The notes under the pieces were generated by a model that searched no databases, was not told the DNA's origin, and saw only the letters and a program-made list of their open reading frames with translations. A stretch of DNA of 48,217 nt from Rhizobium sp. Q54 (GTDB lineage: Bacteria > Pseudomonadota > Alphaproteobacteria > UBA2966 > CAIVPW01). The stretch lies in assembly GCA_945904955.1 (NCBI GenBank), contig CAMDPO010000016.1, forward strand, positions 1-48,217, given 5' to 3'. Position numbers and translations under genes: made by a program. Shown here one piece after another: positions 1 to 9,305 of this stretch (the first letter of the stretch is position 1; every line of letters starts with the position of its first letter).

Positions 1-2
1 TC

Positions 3-1079
3 GGCGCCGCGCTCGGTCCCGTCGTGGGCGGCGCGTTGCTCGAGTTCTTCTGGTGGGGTTCGGTGTTCCTCATCAACGTGCCGATCATGGCGCTGCTGCT
101 GGTGCTCGGTCCGATCCTGCTGCCCGAGTACCGCGACCCCAACCCCGGCCGCATCGATCTGGTCAGCGCCGCGATGTCGCTCGCGGCCGTCCTCGCCGTC
201 ATCTTCGGCCTGAAGGAGATCGCCCAGGACGGACCCAGCACCCTCAGCCTCGGTGCCGTGGCACTCGGCATTGCCGTCGGCGTCGCCTTCGTGCGCCGCC
301 AGCGCACGCTCGCCGATCCGCTGCTCGACCTGGGCCTGTTCCGCATCCCGGCGTTCAGCGCCTCCGTCCTCGTCTACATGATGGGCGGCATGGTGATGTT
401 CGGCGGCTTCGTGTTCGTGCACCAATATCTGCAGCTGGTGCGCGGCCTCTCGCCGCTCGAGGCGGGCCTGTGGAGTCTCCCCTGGGGCCTCGCCTTCATC
501 GGCGGCTCGATGGGGACGCCGCTTTTGCGCCGCTGGGTAAGCGCCCCCACGGCGATGGCCAGCGGCCTCGTCGTGTCCGCCCTCGGTATGGCCTACCTGG
601 TGACCCTCGACACCGACACCACGCTGGTCGCGTTCCTGCTCGCGACGTTCGTCTGGTCGCTCGGTTCGGCGCCCGTGTTCACCCTCACCAACGACCTGGT
701 GCTCGGCGCCGCACCGCCCGAGCGCGCCGGTGCCGCCGCAGGCATTTCCGAGACGGGTGGCGAGCTTGGCGGCGCGCTCGGCATCGCCCTCTTGGGCAGC
801 ATCGGCGCCGCGCTCTATCGCCGCGAGATGGGACAGGCGATTCCTGCCGACGTGCCGGCGCACATCGCCACCGCTGCGCGCTATACCCTGGGTGGCGCCA
901 TCGGCGTCGCCGAGGAGCTCGGCGAGCCCACCCGCGAGCTCCTGGTCGAATCGGCGCGCGACGCCTTCCTCTATGGCCTGCAGTTCACCTTCGTCACCGG
1001 CGTGGTGGTGATGCTCCTGCTCGCCGCGATGGTGTTCGTCGTCCTCGGCCGCCGCCGCGCCCCAACGTCCGAGGCCTAA
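3..1079 (+). CDS. MFS drug exporter, DHA2/EmrB-QacA type (5' end missing)
   Basis: Inner-membrane proton-driven exporter of the major facilitator superfamily. The reading frame is open from base 3, so the gene begins before the window; 358 codons are visible. The first visible residues (GPVVGGALLE followed by FWWGSVFLINVP) are the conserved stretch at the end of the fifth and start of the sixth helix in 14-helix DHA2 exporters. Eight or so further hydrophobic segments follow, and the protein ends in a short basic tail (GRRRAPTSEA). The substrate cannot be told. It converges on the Sel1 gene with one base between the stop codons. The start and any membrane-fusion partner lie outside the window. 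Confidence 0.9.
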   Translation, partial: GAALGPVVGGALLEFFWWGSVFLINVPIMALLLVLGPILLPEYRDPNPGRIDLVSAAMSLAAVLAVIFGLKEIAQDGPSTLSLGAVALGIAVGVAFVRRQRTLADPLLDLGLFRIPAFSASVLVYMMGGMVMFGGFVFVHQYLQLVRGLSPLEAGLWSLPWGLAFIGGSMGTPLLRRWVSAPTAMASGLVVSALGMAYLVTLDTDTTLVAFLLATFVWSLGSAPVFTLTNDLVLGAAPPERAGAAAGISETGGELGGALGIALLGSIGAALYRREMGQAIPADVPAHIATAARYTLGGAIGVAEELGEPTRELLVESARDAFLYGLQFTFVTGVVVMLLLAAMVFVVLGRRRAPTSEA

Positions 1080-1080
1080 G

Positions 1081-1704
1081 TCAGTCGCACTGCCGGTAGC
1101 CGGACTGCCGGCACACCTGCGCCATCTGCTGCGCCTGGGCGAGTTGCGCCGGCATCATCTGCGCTGCCAAGAGATCGCGCGACAGGCTTGCCTGCTTTGC
1201 CTCTTCGCCGGCCAGCAGCGGCACCGCGACGCTGAACCACAGATGCGCGCGCACCGGGTCGCGCGGTACGCCGCGCGCGCTCGCATACATGTTGCCGAGC
1301 CAGACTTGCGAGTTCGCGTCGCCTTGTCCCGCCGCGCGGCGATACCACTTCGCGGCCTCTTGATAATCCTGTGTCACGCCGCGCCCGGTGTCGTACATCG
1401 CGCCAAGGTCGTGCTGCGCGCCGACATGACCCGCTTCCGCCGCGACGCGGTACCACACCGCCGCTTCTTCGTCGTCGAACGCACTGCCGACGCCCAGCGT
1501 GTAGACGCGCGCCACCGCGTACTGCGCCTTCAACAGTCCTTGCTCGGCGGCGGCGCGGTACAGCCGCCGTGCTTCGCCCGGATCCTGGTGCATGCCTTCG
1601 CCGGTGGCGTACATGCGCGCGAGCTCGAACTGCGCCTCGGCGCTCTCGGCGAACGCAGGCGCACAGACAAGCAGCATCACGCTGAGAGCAACTCCCCGAA
1701 TCAT
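1081..1704 (-). CDS. Secreted Sel1-repeat (TPR-like) protein
   Basis: 207 residues. An N-terminal signal peptide (MIRGVALSVMLLVCAPAFA) predicts export to the periplasm. About four Sel1-like repeats follow, seen as recurring A-x-x-x-L-G/A-x-x-Y-x-x-G-x-G-V motifs with (A)A-x-W-Y-R-x-A-A-E/G-x-G cores between residues 25 and 165. Sel1 repeats form alpha-solenoids that mediate protein contacts; no catalytic domain is present. The C-terminal tail is Q/A-rich and holds two cysteines near the end. No operon partner is apparent, since the neighbours are a convergent exporter gene and a divergent phoH with a long gap. The role is unknown. Confidence 0.85.
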   Translation of the reverse strand: MIRGVALSVMLLVCAPAFAESAEAQFELARMYATGEGMHQDPGEARRLYRAAAEQGLLKAQYAVARVYTLGVGSAFDDEEAAVWYRVAAEAGHVGAQHDLGAMYDTGRGVTQDYQEAAKWYRRAAGQGDANSQVWLGNMYASARGVPRDPVRAHLWFSVAVPLLAGEEAKQASLSRDLLAAQMMPAQLAQAQQMAQVCRQSGYRQCD

Positions 1705-1746
1705 CGCGCCATGATAGCGGGCGAGGCCAGTATCGCCCGAGAACCG

Positions 1747-1812
1747 TCATGGCCGGGCACAGACCCGGCCATCCACGTCGCCCGACGAGCGTGGATGCGC
1801 GGGTCGAGCCCG
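1747..1812. repeat. REP-like extragenic palindromic repeat
   Basis: A perfect 9-bp stem (ATGGCCGGG at 1749-1757 with CCCGGCCAT at 1764-1772) is followed by a second inverted pair (ATCCACG at 1771-1777, CGTGGAT at 1790-1796). The phrase GTCATGGCCGGG...CCCGGCCATCCACG matches, from memory, a palindrome scattered between genes in many Rhizobiales-type alphaproteobacteria. The right arm is decayed. No function is assigned. Confidence 0.55.
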
Positions 1813-2024
1813 AGCAGGACGAGATTTCTGCGGACCTGGAGCCCAATCCCGTCAAGTCAGAAATATCCACAGCGGGTCGGTTCTCTACATGATCTTGTAA
1901 TGAACGTGGGTTAGCATCGCTACCAGTGGTGATCGCGGTTCCATGGCGCTCAATTGTGCCGCTCAAGTCGGCCGCCCCTGACTGCGCCTATTCGGCAACC
2001 CCCACCTCTGCTGACCTTTGTTCG

Positions 2025-2053
2025 ACCCCGGCCCCCTGCGGCCGGGGTTTTTT
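2025..2053 (+). terminator. Intrinsic terminator-like hairpin in the phoH leader
   Basis: A perfect 9-bp stem (ACCCCGGCC 2025-2033, GGCCGGGGT 2040-2048) with a 6-base loop runs into six Ts (2048-2053). It lies only 26 bases before the phoH start and points the same way. No gene ends upstream on this strand, so it either ends a short leader or small RNA or acts as an attenuator for phoH. Confidence 0.7.
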
Positions 2054-2079
2054 GTTGTCCAGCAACGGGAGGTCCGTCC

Positions 2080-2847
2080 TTGAGTAAGCGTTCGAGCATC
2101 AAGCAAGCGAACCGCAAGAAGCGTCGCATTGTCCGCTCGCTCGGCACCGCCGAGATCATCGATTTCCAGGGTGGGAAATACGACAACAACGCCAAGTTCG
2201 AACACGAGCGCGCGCTGCCGCCGATCAAGGCGCTCACGCCGACCCAGGGCGACTACCTCGCGGCGCTCCGCACCGCCCCGCAGGTCATCGTGCTCGGCCC
2301 CGCGGGCACCGGCAAGACGTGGATCGCCGCGACCCACGCCGCCGACCTCTACCGCAAGCGCGCCATCACCAAGATCATCTTGTCGCGTCCCAACGTGCCG
2401 AGCGGCCGTTCGCTCGGCGCGTTCCCCGGTACGCTCGAAGAGAAGTTCGCGCCGTGGGCCGTCCCCGTCACCGACGCCATCAAGCAGCGCATGGGCGCGG
2501 CGGCTTTCGACATCGCCGTCAAGCGCGGCAACATCGAGATGGTGCCGTTCGAGGTGATGCGCGGCCGCTCGTGGAACGACGCTTTCGTGCTGCTCGACGA
2601 GGCACAGAACACCACGCCGTCCGAGATCAAGACGTTCCTCACCCGCATCGGCCAGAACTGCACCGTCGTGGTCAACGGCGACGTCAGCCAGTGCGACCTC
2701 GAAGAGTCGTCCGGCCTTGCCGCCGTGCTGCATCTCATCAAATCGAAGATGTTGCCCGTGCCGGTGGTCGAGTTCGGCTTCGGCGACATCGTGCGTTCGG
2801 AGATCTGCGCCATGTGGGTGCGCGCCTTCGCCGAAGCCAAGATCTAG
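2080..2847 (+). CDS. phoH: PhoH family ATPase
   Basis: 255 residues, a cytoplasmic P-loop NTPase of the PhoH family (related to superfamily I helicase cores; linked in other bacteria to phosphate stress or RNA metabolism). Walker A is GPAGTGKT (residues 73-80) and Walker B is LLDEAQ (171-176), followed by the family's NGD-x-x-Q segment. The length fits the short single-domain PhoH class, without the KH or PIN domains of longer relatives. I chose the TTG at 2080 because GGGAGG (2068-2073) sits 6 bases before it; the upstream in-frame extension would run through the leader hairpin. A strong terminator follows at 2891-2926, so it is probably monocistronic. Confidence 0.88.
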   Translation: MSKRSSIKQANRKKRRIVRSLGTAEIIDFQGGKYDNNAKFEHERALPPIKALTPTQGDYLAALRTAPQVIVLGPAGTGKTWIAATHAADLYRKRAITKIILSRPNVPSGRSLGAFPGTLEEKFAPWAVPVTDAIKQRMGAAAFDIAVKRGNIEMVPFEVMRGRSWNDAFVLLDEAQNTTPSEIKTFLTRIGQNCTVVVNGDVSQCDLEESSGLAAVLHLIKSKMLPVPVVEFGFGDIVRSEICAMWVRAFAEAKI

Positions 2848-2890
2848 CTTGCTTAGCCAACAAACCGATCAGACGGAAGTACGCGTAGTA

Positions 2891-2926
2891 GAGAGGCCGG
2901 AGCAGTTGCTCCGGCCTCTCTGTTTT
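2891..2926 (+). terminator. Rho-independent terminator after phoH
   Basis: A 14-bp inverted repeat (GAGAGGCCGGAGCA 2891-2904, TGCTCCGGCCTCTC 2907-2920) is followed by TGTTTT. It lies 43 bases past the phoH stop. Confidence 0.85.
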
Positions 2927-3041
2927 CGGGGACGGCGGCGCGCCACTCCGGCGCGATCGACCTAATCCCTTTGCCGATCTGTCGCGCGCCCGCTCCCTGC
3001 GTACCTCTAGGAGCGGGTCCCCTCGCCGAGGAGCGCGACAG

Positions 3042-3407
3042 ATGGACGAACCGCAGAGCTCACGCGACGACGCGCAGCGCGTCGCCGTTCCGCTCGACAC
3101 CGACCGCGGCTACGCCCCTGGCGGCGGCTACAGCGACGGCACGTTCCCCGAAGACTGCTACCGCTGGCGCAGTACTGCGACGCGCGGCTACGGCAGCCAG
3201 GACGAATTCACCCGCCACCCCGAGGACGCGTTCCGCCGCACGGCCGGCGGTGGCGAGCGCGACCGCCCGGGTGCCCAGCGCACCGCGCGGCACGCCAATG
3301 CGGAAGGCCACGCCCAAGCTTCGCCGCGCAGCTCGTCCGAGCGCGTCAGTCCGCTGAGCGAGGTCGAAGAGGTCGGCTACCGCCGGATCGCGTACCGCGA
3401 CGACTAG
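3042..3407 (+). CDS. Hypothetical hydrophilic, probably disordered protein
   Basis: 121 residues. The ATG at 3042 is preceded by GAGGAG, about 8 bases upstream. Composition is dominated by R, D, E, S, G and A with almost no hydrophobic runs, so the protein is probably intrinsically disordered and cytoplasmic. No domain is recognised. The C-terminus (EVEEVGYRRIAYRDD) is the only part with alternating hydrophobic residues. The overlapping frame at 2971-3357 is just as low-complexity and has no ribosome site, so I prefer this one. An inverted repeat (GCTCATGGC/GCCATGAGC, 3424-3444) lies between it and the convergent lipoprotein gene. It could still be a spurious frame. Confidence 0.5.
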   Translation: MDEPQSSRDDAQRVAVPLDTDRGYAPGGGYSDGTFPEDCYRWRSTATRGYGSQDEFTRHPEDAFRRTAGGGERDRPGAQRTARHANAEGHAQASPRSSSERVSPLSEVEEVGYRRIAYRDD

Positions 3408-3452
3408 CCGTCCGCACGGATCGGCTCATGGCGCTGCCATGAGCGGATTGAT

Positions 3453-4451
3453 CTACGGCGCCTTGGTCTCGATGCGGAGCAGAGCGAGGTCGGCCGCCGG
3501 AGGCGCCGCTTCGGCCGGCGAAAGCGCCTCGTCCTTGTCGACGATGCGCAGCACGCCGCCCATGCCCCAGAACGCGAACAACCGGCTCGCGGTGGTAACC
3601 GCGAACGTGCCGCTGCGTACCGGAACGAACGTGATGTAGACGGTCGCGCCCGGCTCGACCGCCACGGTCTCGAGCCCACCGATGCGTCCCGGACCCCAGT
3701 CCGCCAGAAGCTCTCCTTCGCTCTCCGGCGCCAAGCCCTCGGCGATCGCCGGCGCAGGCTGCGCCATCGGTACCGGTGCGGCCGGAGGGGCGGGTGTTGC
3801 TGGCGGCGCCGCGGCCAAGCCGCCGAGCACGTCAAACGGGTTGGCCGGTGCGGCCGCGCCCTGCGCGGGAGCTGGAGCGATGTCGCCGAACGGATTGGCG
3901 GGCGCGTTCAGCCCGAACGGATCGGCGCCGAGCGCGCCGAGGTCGCCGAGCAGGTCACCGAAATCGATTGCGGTCGCCGGCGCCGCCGGTCCGTCGAACG
4001 GGTTGCGCGTCGTGCGCGCCAACTCCTGCTCATGGGGCGTCAGGCGAACGATCTGGCCGACACCGTGATGGGCGAGCTCCGCCATCTTCTCGCCGGTGTA
4101 GCCGGTCGGCGCCAGCGTGCGCGGCTCATTGTTGGCGGTCACCGTGCGAACGGCCACTGCATTGAAGAAGCCGGGCGCCGCGAACGTGTGCTCGATCTCG
4201 CCGGTGTTGCGGATCTGCAGGCGCACCGGCTCGCCCACCACGAAGGTGCGGGAGGACGGCGCGATGGCAAAGTCGGTGAGCAGGATGTCGGCGACGGCGG
4301 GGTTGTCCCACTTGGCGTCGCGGATCAGCTTGTCGACCTCGGTGGCGCTCGGCGCTGGTGCGGCGACCAGGGCGCGCGGCCCGGCGCACGCAGAGACCCC
4401 GGCGACGGCCAAGCCGAGCATCGAGAGCAGAGCTAACTCTTTGTGCTGCAT
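3453..4451 (-). CDS. Lipoprotein with a cupredoxin-like fold split by a low-complexity insert
   Basis: 332 residues. The N-terminus is a lipoprotein signal with lipobox V-S-A-C (Cys22). Residues 58-105 match the first half of a cupredoxin (F-x-I-x-P...GEPVRLQIRNTGEIEHTF, with His88 in the usual first copper-ligand position). Residues 260-304 match the second half (VEPGAT-x-x-I-T-F-x-P...GT-F...GMGGVLRIV), keeping Met297 but lacking the usual Cys and second His. The halves are separated by about 100 residues of Pro/Ala-rich sequence with four N/D-PF-D/G motifs (150, 177, 186, 204). I chose the ATG at 4451 because it gives a proper signal peptide. Copper binding is doubtful; a structural envelope protein is equally possible. 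Confidence 0.7.
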   Translation of the reverse strand: MQHKELALLSMLGLAVAGVSACAGPRALVAAPAPSATEVDKLIRDAKWDNPAVADILLTDFAIAPSSRTFVVGEPVRLQIRNTGEIEHTFAAPGFFNAVAVRTVTANNEPRTLAPTGYTGEKMAELAHHGVGQIVRLTPHEQELARTTRNPFDGPAAPATAIDFGDLLGDLGALGADPFGLNAPANPFGDIAPAPAQGAAAPANPFDVLGGLAAAPPATPAPPAAPVPMAQPAPAIAEGLAPESEGELLADWGPGRIGGLETVAVEPGATVYITFVPVRSGTFAVTTASRLFAFWGMGGVLRIVDKDEALSPAEAAPPAADLALLRIETKAP

Positions 4452-4628
4452 GTCTAATTGGCGACTGTAGCAAAGCCTTGGGTGCGCCGCCAGGGCGCTC
4501 TCGGCGGTGACGGTCGCGCCCGGAGGCGACGCCGACCCAAAATAGGAGAGCGGCCGCTGCGGCGGCCGCAGGCGCAGCCGACCGAAAACATGACAGCGCC
4601 CGTTGCGGCCGCCCTCCTGCCCGACTAG

Positions 4629-5903
<1,275 letters not shown>

Positions 5904-5922
5904 CCAACGCCCCAGGCCCGCT

Positions 5923-5966
5923 CGTCAATGCGAGCGTAGCGAAGCAATCCAGGTGTTGTTTTGTTG
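5923..5966. repeat. Dispersed repeat, left arm plus loop (truncated copy)
   Basis: CGTCAATGCGAGCGTAGCGAAGCAATCCAGG followed by TGTTGTTTTGTTG. The same arm and nearly the same loop occur in the complete palindromic copy at 47832-47909. Here the right arm is absent. Confidence 0.65.
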
Positions 5967-6016
5967 CGGCTAAGCCCGAGCCGGGCAGTGCTGGGTCCAT
6001 CGCGCTTCAAGTCCGG

Positions 6017-6202
6017 TCCACCCGCCGTACCGGCGAGGATCGCCGACCACGCCACGCCCGAGGCGATCGATTCGTTCGCGCCGCCGGTGTTCACGGCAAG
6101 CGCCACGCTGTGCGTCCTTCCATCCAGTTCCATCGGAGCGCTCTTAGAACAGGACGAAGAGCAAATGATGACGGGGATCGGAACTCCGAGCAGCCAAAGC
6201 AA
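6017..6202 (-). pseudogene. Remnants of two small membrane-protein frames
   Basis: Reading leftwards from 6202, the minus strand encodes LLWLLGVPIPVII, a very hydrophobic stretch of the sort found in tiny alphaproteobacterial membrane proteins. It then loses frame; a one-base shift restores LLFVLF and a TAA at 6144. From 6133 a second frame begins with ATG and reaches ASGVAWSAILAGT, which resembles the start of another membrane-protein family (V-x-W-x-A-x-x-AG), before running into unrelated sequence and the repeat at 5966. I infer two decayed genes; family identity is from pattern memory only. Confidence 0.3.
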
Positions 6203-6513
6203 TCCTGCGCAACCCGTGGGGCATCTCCTTGTCAAAGATAGCCGCCGGCGTGTGTGGCCGGGGCCCGTCAAGGGAATGTGGACCGCTGCGCCCCGCGCGG
6301 AACGTCGCGTTGGTAGCTATGCCTTTGGAGCGGGACGGTGGCTTAGGGCCGCCCGGAACAATCCGGCATCAGCGCGCCGGACCTGCGCGAAACCATTGCC
6401 TGCGGCCGGACTGGCAGCGAGATGCCGGCCAATCTCGACGGGGCCTACGTGCGCGTCGCGTGCTTTGGGTTGCCCCCAGGGCCCCACCGCCCGATACCAC
6501 GGCGGGCCTCGCC

Positions 6514-6651
6514 ATGCCGGCCGCCCAGCTCGACGCCACGGTCGAATACCTACTCGCCCGCGTGGTCGGCACGTCACCGACCATCACCAAGGCCGAGTGC
6601 GTCGCCTACCACGGCCGCCCCGACCACCCCGAGTGCAAGAACTACCGCTAG
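6514..6651 (+). CDS. Possible 45-residue hypothetical protein
   Basis: An ATG at 6514 opens a 45-codon frame (MPAAQLDATVEYLLARVVG..., ending HPECKNYR) that stops 3 bases before the stop of the convergent secreted protein. No ribosome-binding site is visible and no family is recognised. It may be the tail of a decayed gene, since the frame stays open further upstream with low-complexity sequence. Confidence 0.2.
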   Translation: MPAAQLDATVEYLLARVVGTSPTITKAECVAYHGRPDHPECKNYR

Positions 6652-6654
6652 CGA

Positions 6655-7452
6655 TTACTTCGGTACCGCTGCGCCCGGCCGCGTCGGCAGCGTTGGCGGC
6701 AATGCCGGTCGCAACTGTGGCACCACCGGTACCGGCTGGAACGTCGCCGGCGGCCCACCCGCGCCGTCGGGCGGCAACGCGGTCTCGAACTCGATGGCGT
6801 TGCCGTTGCGCCGGTAGTTGACCAGCAGCGCGACTTGCTTTCCGCACGCGTTGGCGAACCAGTGCTCGGTCCACGCCGTCGGCGTCACCGCCAGCATCTT
6901 GATGTCGCTGATGAACGTCGCTTTCTCGTCCTTGCACTCGGCGATCTCCATCAGCACCGGCACGGCCGTGCGCTGCACGTCCGCCTCCAGGCGCAGGTCG
7001 CCGCCGAACTCGCCCGGCAGCATGCGGGACGGAGTGAGGTTGTTGGGTCCCGCCACGACGATCAGCAGCCGCCGCACCGTGGCCACGCCGCACCGGTCGA
7101 CGGGCACCCACGCCACCCACACGCCATCGACGATGGCGCCCTGGCCGTTGGTGACGCTGAACGCCGCCGGCCGCACCACGGCATAGCGCGGCTGCTCGCG
7201 CACCGTCATCTTCGCGCACTCCGCCTTGAGCACTGTCGGCTCGGTCGAGGCGAGCGCCGCCTCGATGAACTGCATGTACGGCGCCGAGCCCAGGAACGAC
7301 AGGAACAGCTGCTCGTTGGCCTGCGCCTGGGTCTGTGCCGGCGTCGGAGTAGGTGCCTGCGCGGGCGCCTGTGCGCCGGCAGGAATCGCCAGCACCATCA
7401 GGGTGAACGCCGCGGCAAGAAAGACGAAGAGTCGGTTCAGAGTGATCTGCAT
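6655..7452 (-). CDS. Hypothetical secreted protein
   Basis: 265 residues with an N-terminal signal peptide (hydrophobic core LFVFLAAAFTLMVLAIPAG, likely cut after GAQA). A short P/T/Q/A linker and a mixed alpha/beta body of about 190 residues with four cysteines follow (AECAKM, DRCGVA, AECKDE, NACGKQ), consistent with two periplasmic disulfides. The C-terminal 45 residues are proline-rich. No family is recognised. The start at 7452 gives a normal signal peptide. It shares a strand with the ATP-grasp gene upstream (83-base gap), but there is no functional hint. Confidence 0.65.
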   Translation of the reverse strand: MQITLNRLFVFLAAAFTLMVLAIPAGAQAPAQAPTPTPAQTQAQANEQLFLSFLGSAPYMQFIEAALASTEPTVLKAECAKMTVREQPRYAVVRPAAFSVTNGQGAIVDGVWVAWVPVDRCGVATVRRLLIVVAGPNNLTPSRMLPGEFGGDLRLEADVQRTAVPVLMEIAECKDEKATFISDIKMLAVTPTAWTEHWFANACGKQVALLVNYRRNGNAIEFETALPPDGAGGPPATFQPVPVVPQLRPALPPTLPTRPGAAVPK

Positions 7453-7534
7453 CCGCGCACCCTACGGCATCTGCGCCGCCCCCGGAAAGCGTCCGCTCCC
7501 GGCCAGCGCCGGTCACTTCCTCGGGAAGGCGCGC

Positions 7535-8809
7535 CTAGGCGACCAGCAGCGGCGCGAATCCGCCGCCCGGCGTGCGGAAGTTCGTAGCTTGGCCTTGGTA
7601 GATGCGTGCCGTCGTCATCAGCAAGCTTCCCGCGTAGGTGTACAGGCGCACGTCCACCTTGCGCCGCTGCGCAGTGCCGTCGACCGTCACCACGCGCTCG
7701 CCCGGCGCGGCGAATGCCTGCGCCACGTATCCACCGGCGGCGACGACCTCGGCCCACGCGCCGCGCGTGATCTTGTCGCCGCGGTACACCGCCTTGCTGC
7801 CGTATCCAGCGGCCGGCTTGAAGAACCAACCCTTGCGGCCGTCCCACAGCGCGGCGGCGTTGTCGGCGCTCACCTCGATGGTGCGCGGCACGAAGTCGAG
7901 CCGCCGCACCAGCTCCTCGCTGGCGCCCAGACGCTGCAGCGCCGCGCCATCCGACAGCAGCACCAGGTTGCGCTTGTCGGCGTACAGCGCGTGCGTCTCG
8001 GGGTTCGGGGTCACCGCCACCGCGCCCGCGTCATAGGCGGCGCGCAGCGCCGCGTGGCGCGTCTCGTCCAACCCGAAATCGACGAGCCGGTTGTAGACCA
8101 GGTCCACCGCCTTGCCGCCCGCATGGAGCGCGCCGTCGCGCCACTCCAGATCCACCGCATCGACGATGTCGGCTGCGATCCCGGCCTGCTGCAACGTGCG
8201 CTGCGCCAGCAGGAATTCCGGGTACAGGAACTGCGTCGTCGGCGCGTCGTCGACGATGACGACCCGCTGCAGCGGACCCATACCGCCATGTAGGGCCCAC
8301 TCGGCGCGGAACATCGCCACCACGTCCGCCTCGAACCGCTCGGCGCCCGCCGCCGGCCGCTCCGCCTCGCCGCAGCATGCCTGTTGCGCCCGCGCCAGGT
8401 ACGCGTTCAGGAACGCCCCACCGGCGTTGGTATTGATCTCGATCAGCTGCGGCCCCGCCGGCGCCAGGTGAAAGTCGAACCCCATGAACGCGCCACGCGG
8501 CCCATTGCTCCGATGCACCCGGCCGGGCGCGCGTCCCAGCACCGCCTGGCGGAAGCCGGGCAGGGCGATGACCTCCTCGATCGCTGCGACACCGCGCGTC
8601 ATGGCAAGCAGCTGCTCGCGCGACAGGAACACCGCGACGTCGGCGAACAAATGCGGCCGCGGCTCGATGTAGGTCGTCCAGAACGCCGGATCGCCGATCT
8701 CGTTCGCCATCGCCGCGCGCAACACATCGCGCTGCAGCGTGACGCACTGGCACCCCTCGTTCAGGTGATGCGAGGCAGAGGGGCGGGGCGGCGCTTCATC
8801 CAGCAGCAA
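7535..8809 (-). CDS. ATP-grasp superfamily protein of unknown substrate
   Basis: 424 residues. The C-terminal half carries ATP-grasp features: the lysine-bearing strand GWFFKPAAGYGSKAVYRG, an E/Q-rich hinge (YVAQAF), the K-V-D-V-R-L strand, and a terminal metal-binding-like stretch (QATNFRTPGGG). The N-terminal part has FMGFDFHL and a LIEINTNAGGAFLN motif like that of uncharacterised ATP-grasp ligases. Such enzymes join a carboxylate to an amine or thiol through an acyl phosphate. I chose the TTG at 8809 because AAGGGG lies 6 bases before it and the CQCVTLQRD segment looks like protein; the alternative is the ATG at 8710. The substrate is unknown. Confidence 0.65.
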   Translation of the reverse strand: MLLDEAPPRPSASHHLNEGCQCVTLQRDVLRAAMANEIGDPAFWTTYIEPRPHLFADVAVFLSREQLLAMTRGVAAIEEVIALPGFRQAVLGRAPGRVHRSNGPRGAFMGFDFHLAPAGPQLIEINTNAGGAFLNAYLARAQQACCGEAERPAAGAERFEADVVAMFRAEWALHGGMGPLQRVVIVDDAPTTQFLYPEFLLAQRTLQQAGIAADIVDAVDLEWRDGALHAGGKAVDLVYNRLVDFGLDETRHAALRAAYDAGAVAVTPNPETHALYADKRNLVLLSDGAALQRLGASEELVRRLDFVPRTIEVSADNAAALWDGRKGWFFKPAAGYGSKAVYRGDKITRGAWAEVVAAGGYVAQAFAAPGERVVTVDGTAQRRKVDVRLYTYAGSLLMTTARIYQGQATNFRTPGGGFAPLLVA

Positions 8810-8900
8810 GGTCGTCCCCTTGGTAGGCCGAGGGCCGCGACCGTAGGCTCGACCATAGCAGTCCGCGCGGCCCGCGGGCGCCCGAATAGAAGGTCGCGGG

Positions 8901-9284
8901 CTAGTGCGCGGCGGGCTGGAACAACTCCACGACATTGCCGGAAGGATCGTCGAGCAGGATCTGGTTGCCGCCCTTGCCCTCGACGATGTCGTTGCGGAAC
9001 TTCAGGCCTGCCTTCTTCAACCGCTCCACCTCGGACTTGAGGTCCGTGACGTGGATCTGGAAGCGCGACCAGCCGCCGGGCGTCTGCTTGCGGCCGTCGG
9101 GCATCTCCTTGGCACCCGCGCTGGTCTTGTTGCTGAGCAGCAGGCGCATCGGCCCGCGATCGATCGCCGCGAACGCCGGCGAGATGTCCTGGTGGACCGT
9201 GAAACCGAAGTGCTCGGTATAGAACTTCAGCGCCGCCGGAACGTCGTCAACGATGTAGCGCACTACGACTGCGGGCTTGTCCAT
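8901..9284 (-). CDS. VOC/glyoxalase-fold protein
   Basis: 127 residues of the vicinal-oxygen-chelate fold, two beta-alpha-beta-beta-beta modules. The first begins VVRYIVDDVPAALKFYTEHFGF; the second has the FQIHVTDLKSEVERLKKAG segment and ends ILLDDPSGNVVELFQP, with the metal-ligand glutamate in VVELF. These are typical of small glyoxalase/bleomycin-resistance-like proteins; the substrate cannot be told. It starts at 9284, 21 bases downstream of the PEP carboxylase stop on the same strand, so the two may be cotranscribed. Confidence 0.85.
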   Translation of the reverse strand: MDKPAVVVRYIVDDVPAALKFYTEHFGFTVHQDISPAFAAIDRGPMRLLLSNKTSAGAKEMPDGRKQTPGGWSRFQIHVTDLKSEVERLKKAGLKFRNDIVEGKGGNQILLDDPSGNVVELFQPAAH

Positions 9285-9305
9285 CTCGCTACCCTCAAAG
9301 GGCTC

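Larger units (their letters stand above)
1705..2079. other. Intergenic region between the Sel1 gene and phoH
   Basis: No convincing gene is seen in these 375 bases. They contain a REP-like palindromic repeat and, just before phoH, a hairpin with a T tract; both are listed separately. The AT-richer stretch around 1855-1925 could hold the promoters, but I see no clear -35/-10 pair. Confidence 0.5.
5904..6513. other. Decayed intergenic region
   Basis: There is no intact gene in about 610 bases. It holds one arm of a dispersed repeat (5923-5966) and, on the minus strand, remnants of two small membrane-protein frames (6017-6202). Between 6205 and 6513 I recognise nothing. Confidence 0.5.

Noticed and set aside
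2971..3357. Alternative frame overlapping the 121-residue protein
   Set aside because: A/T/R-rich, lacks a ribosome site and ends inside the better-supported frame.
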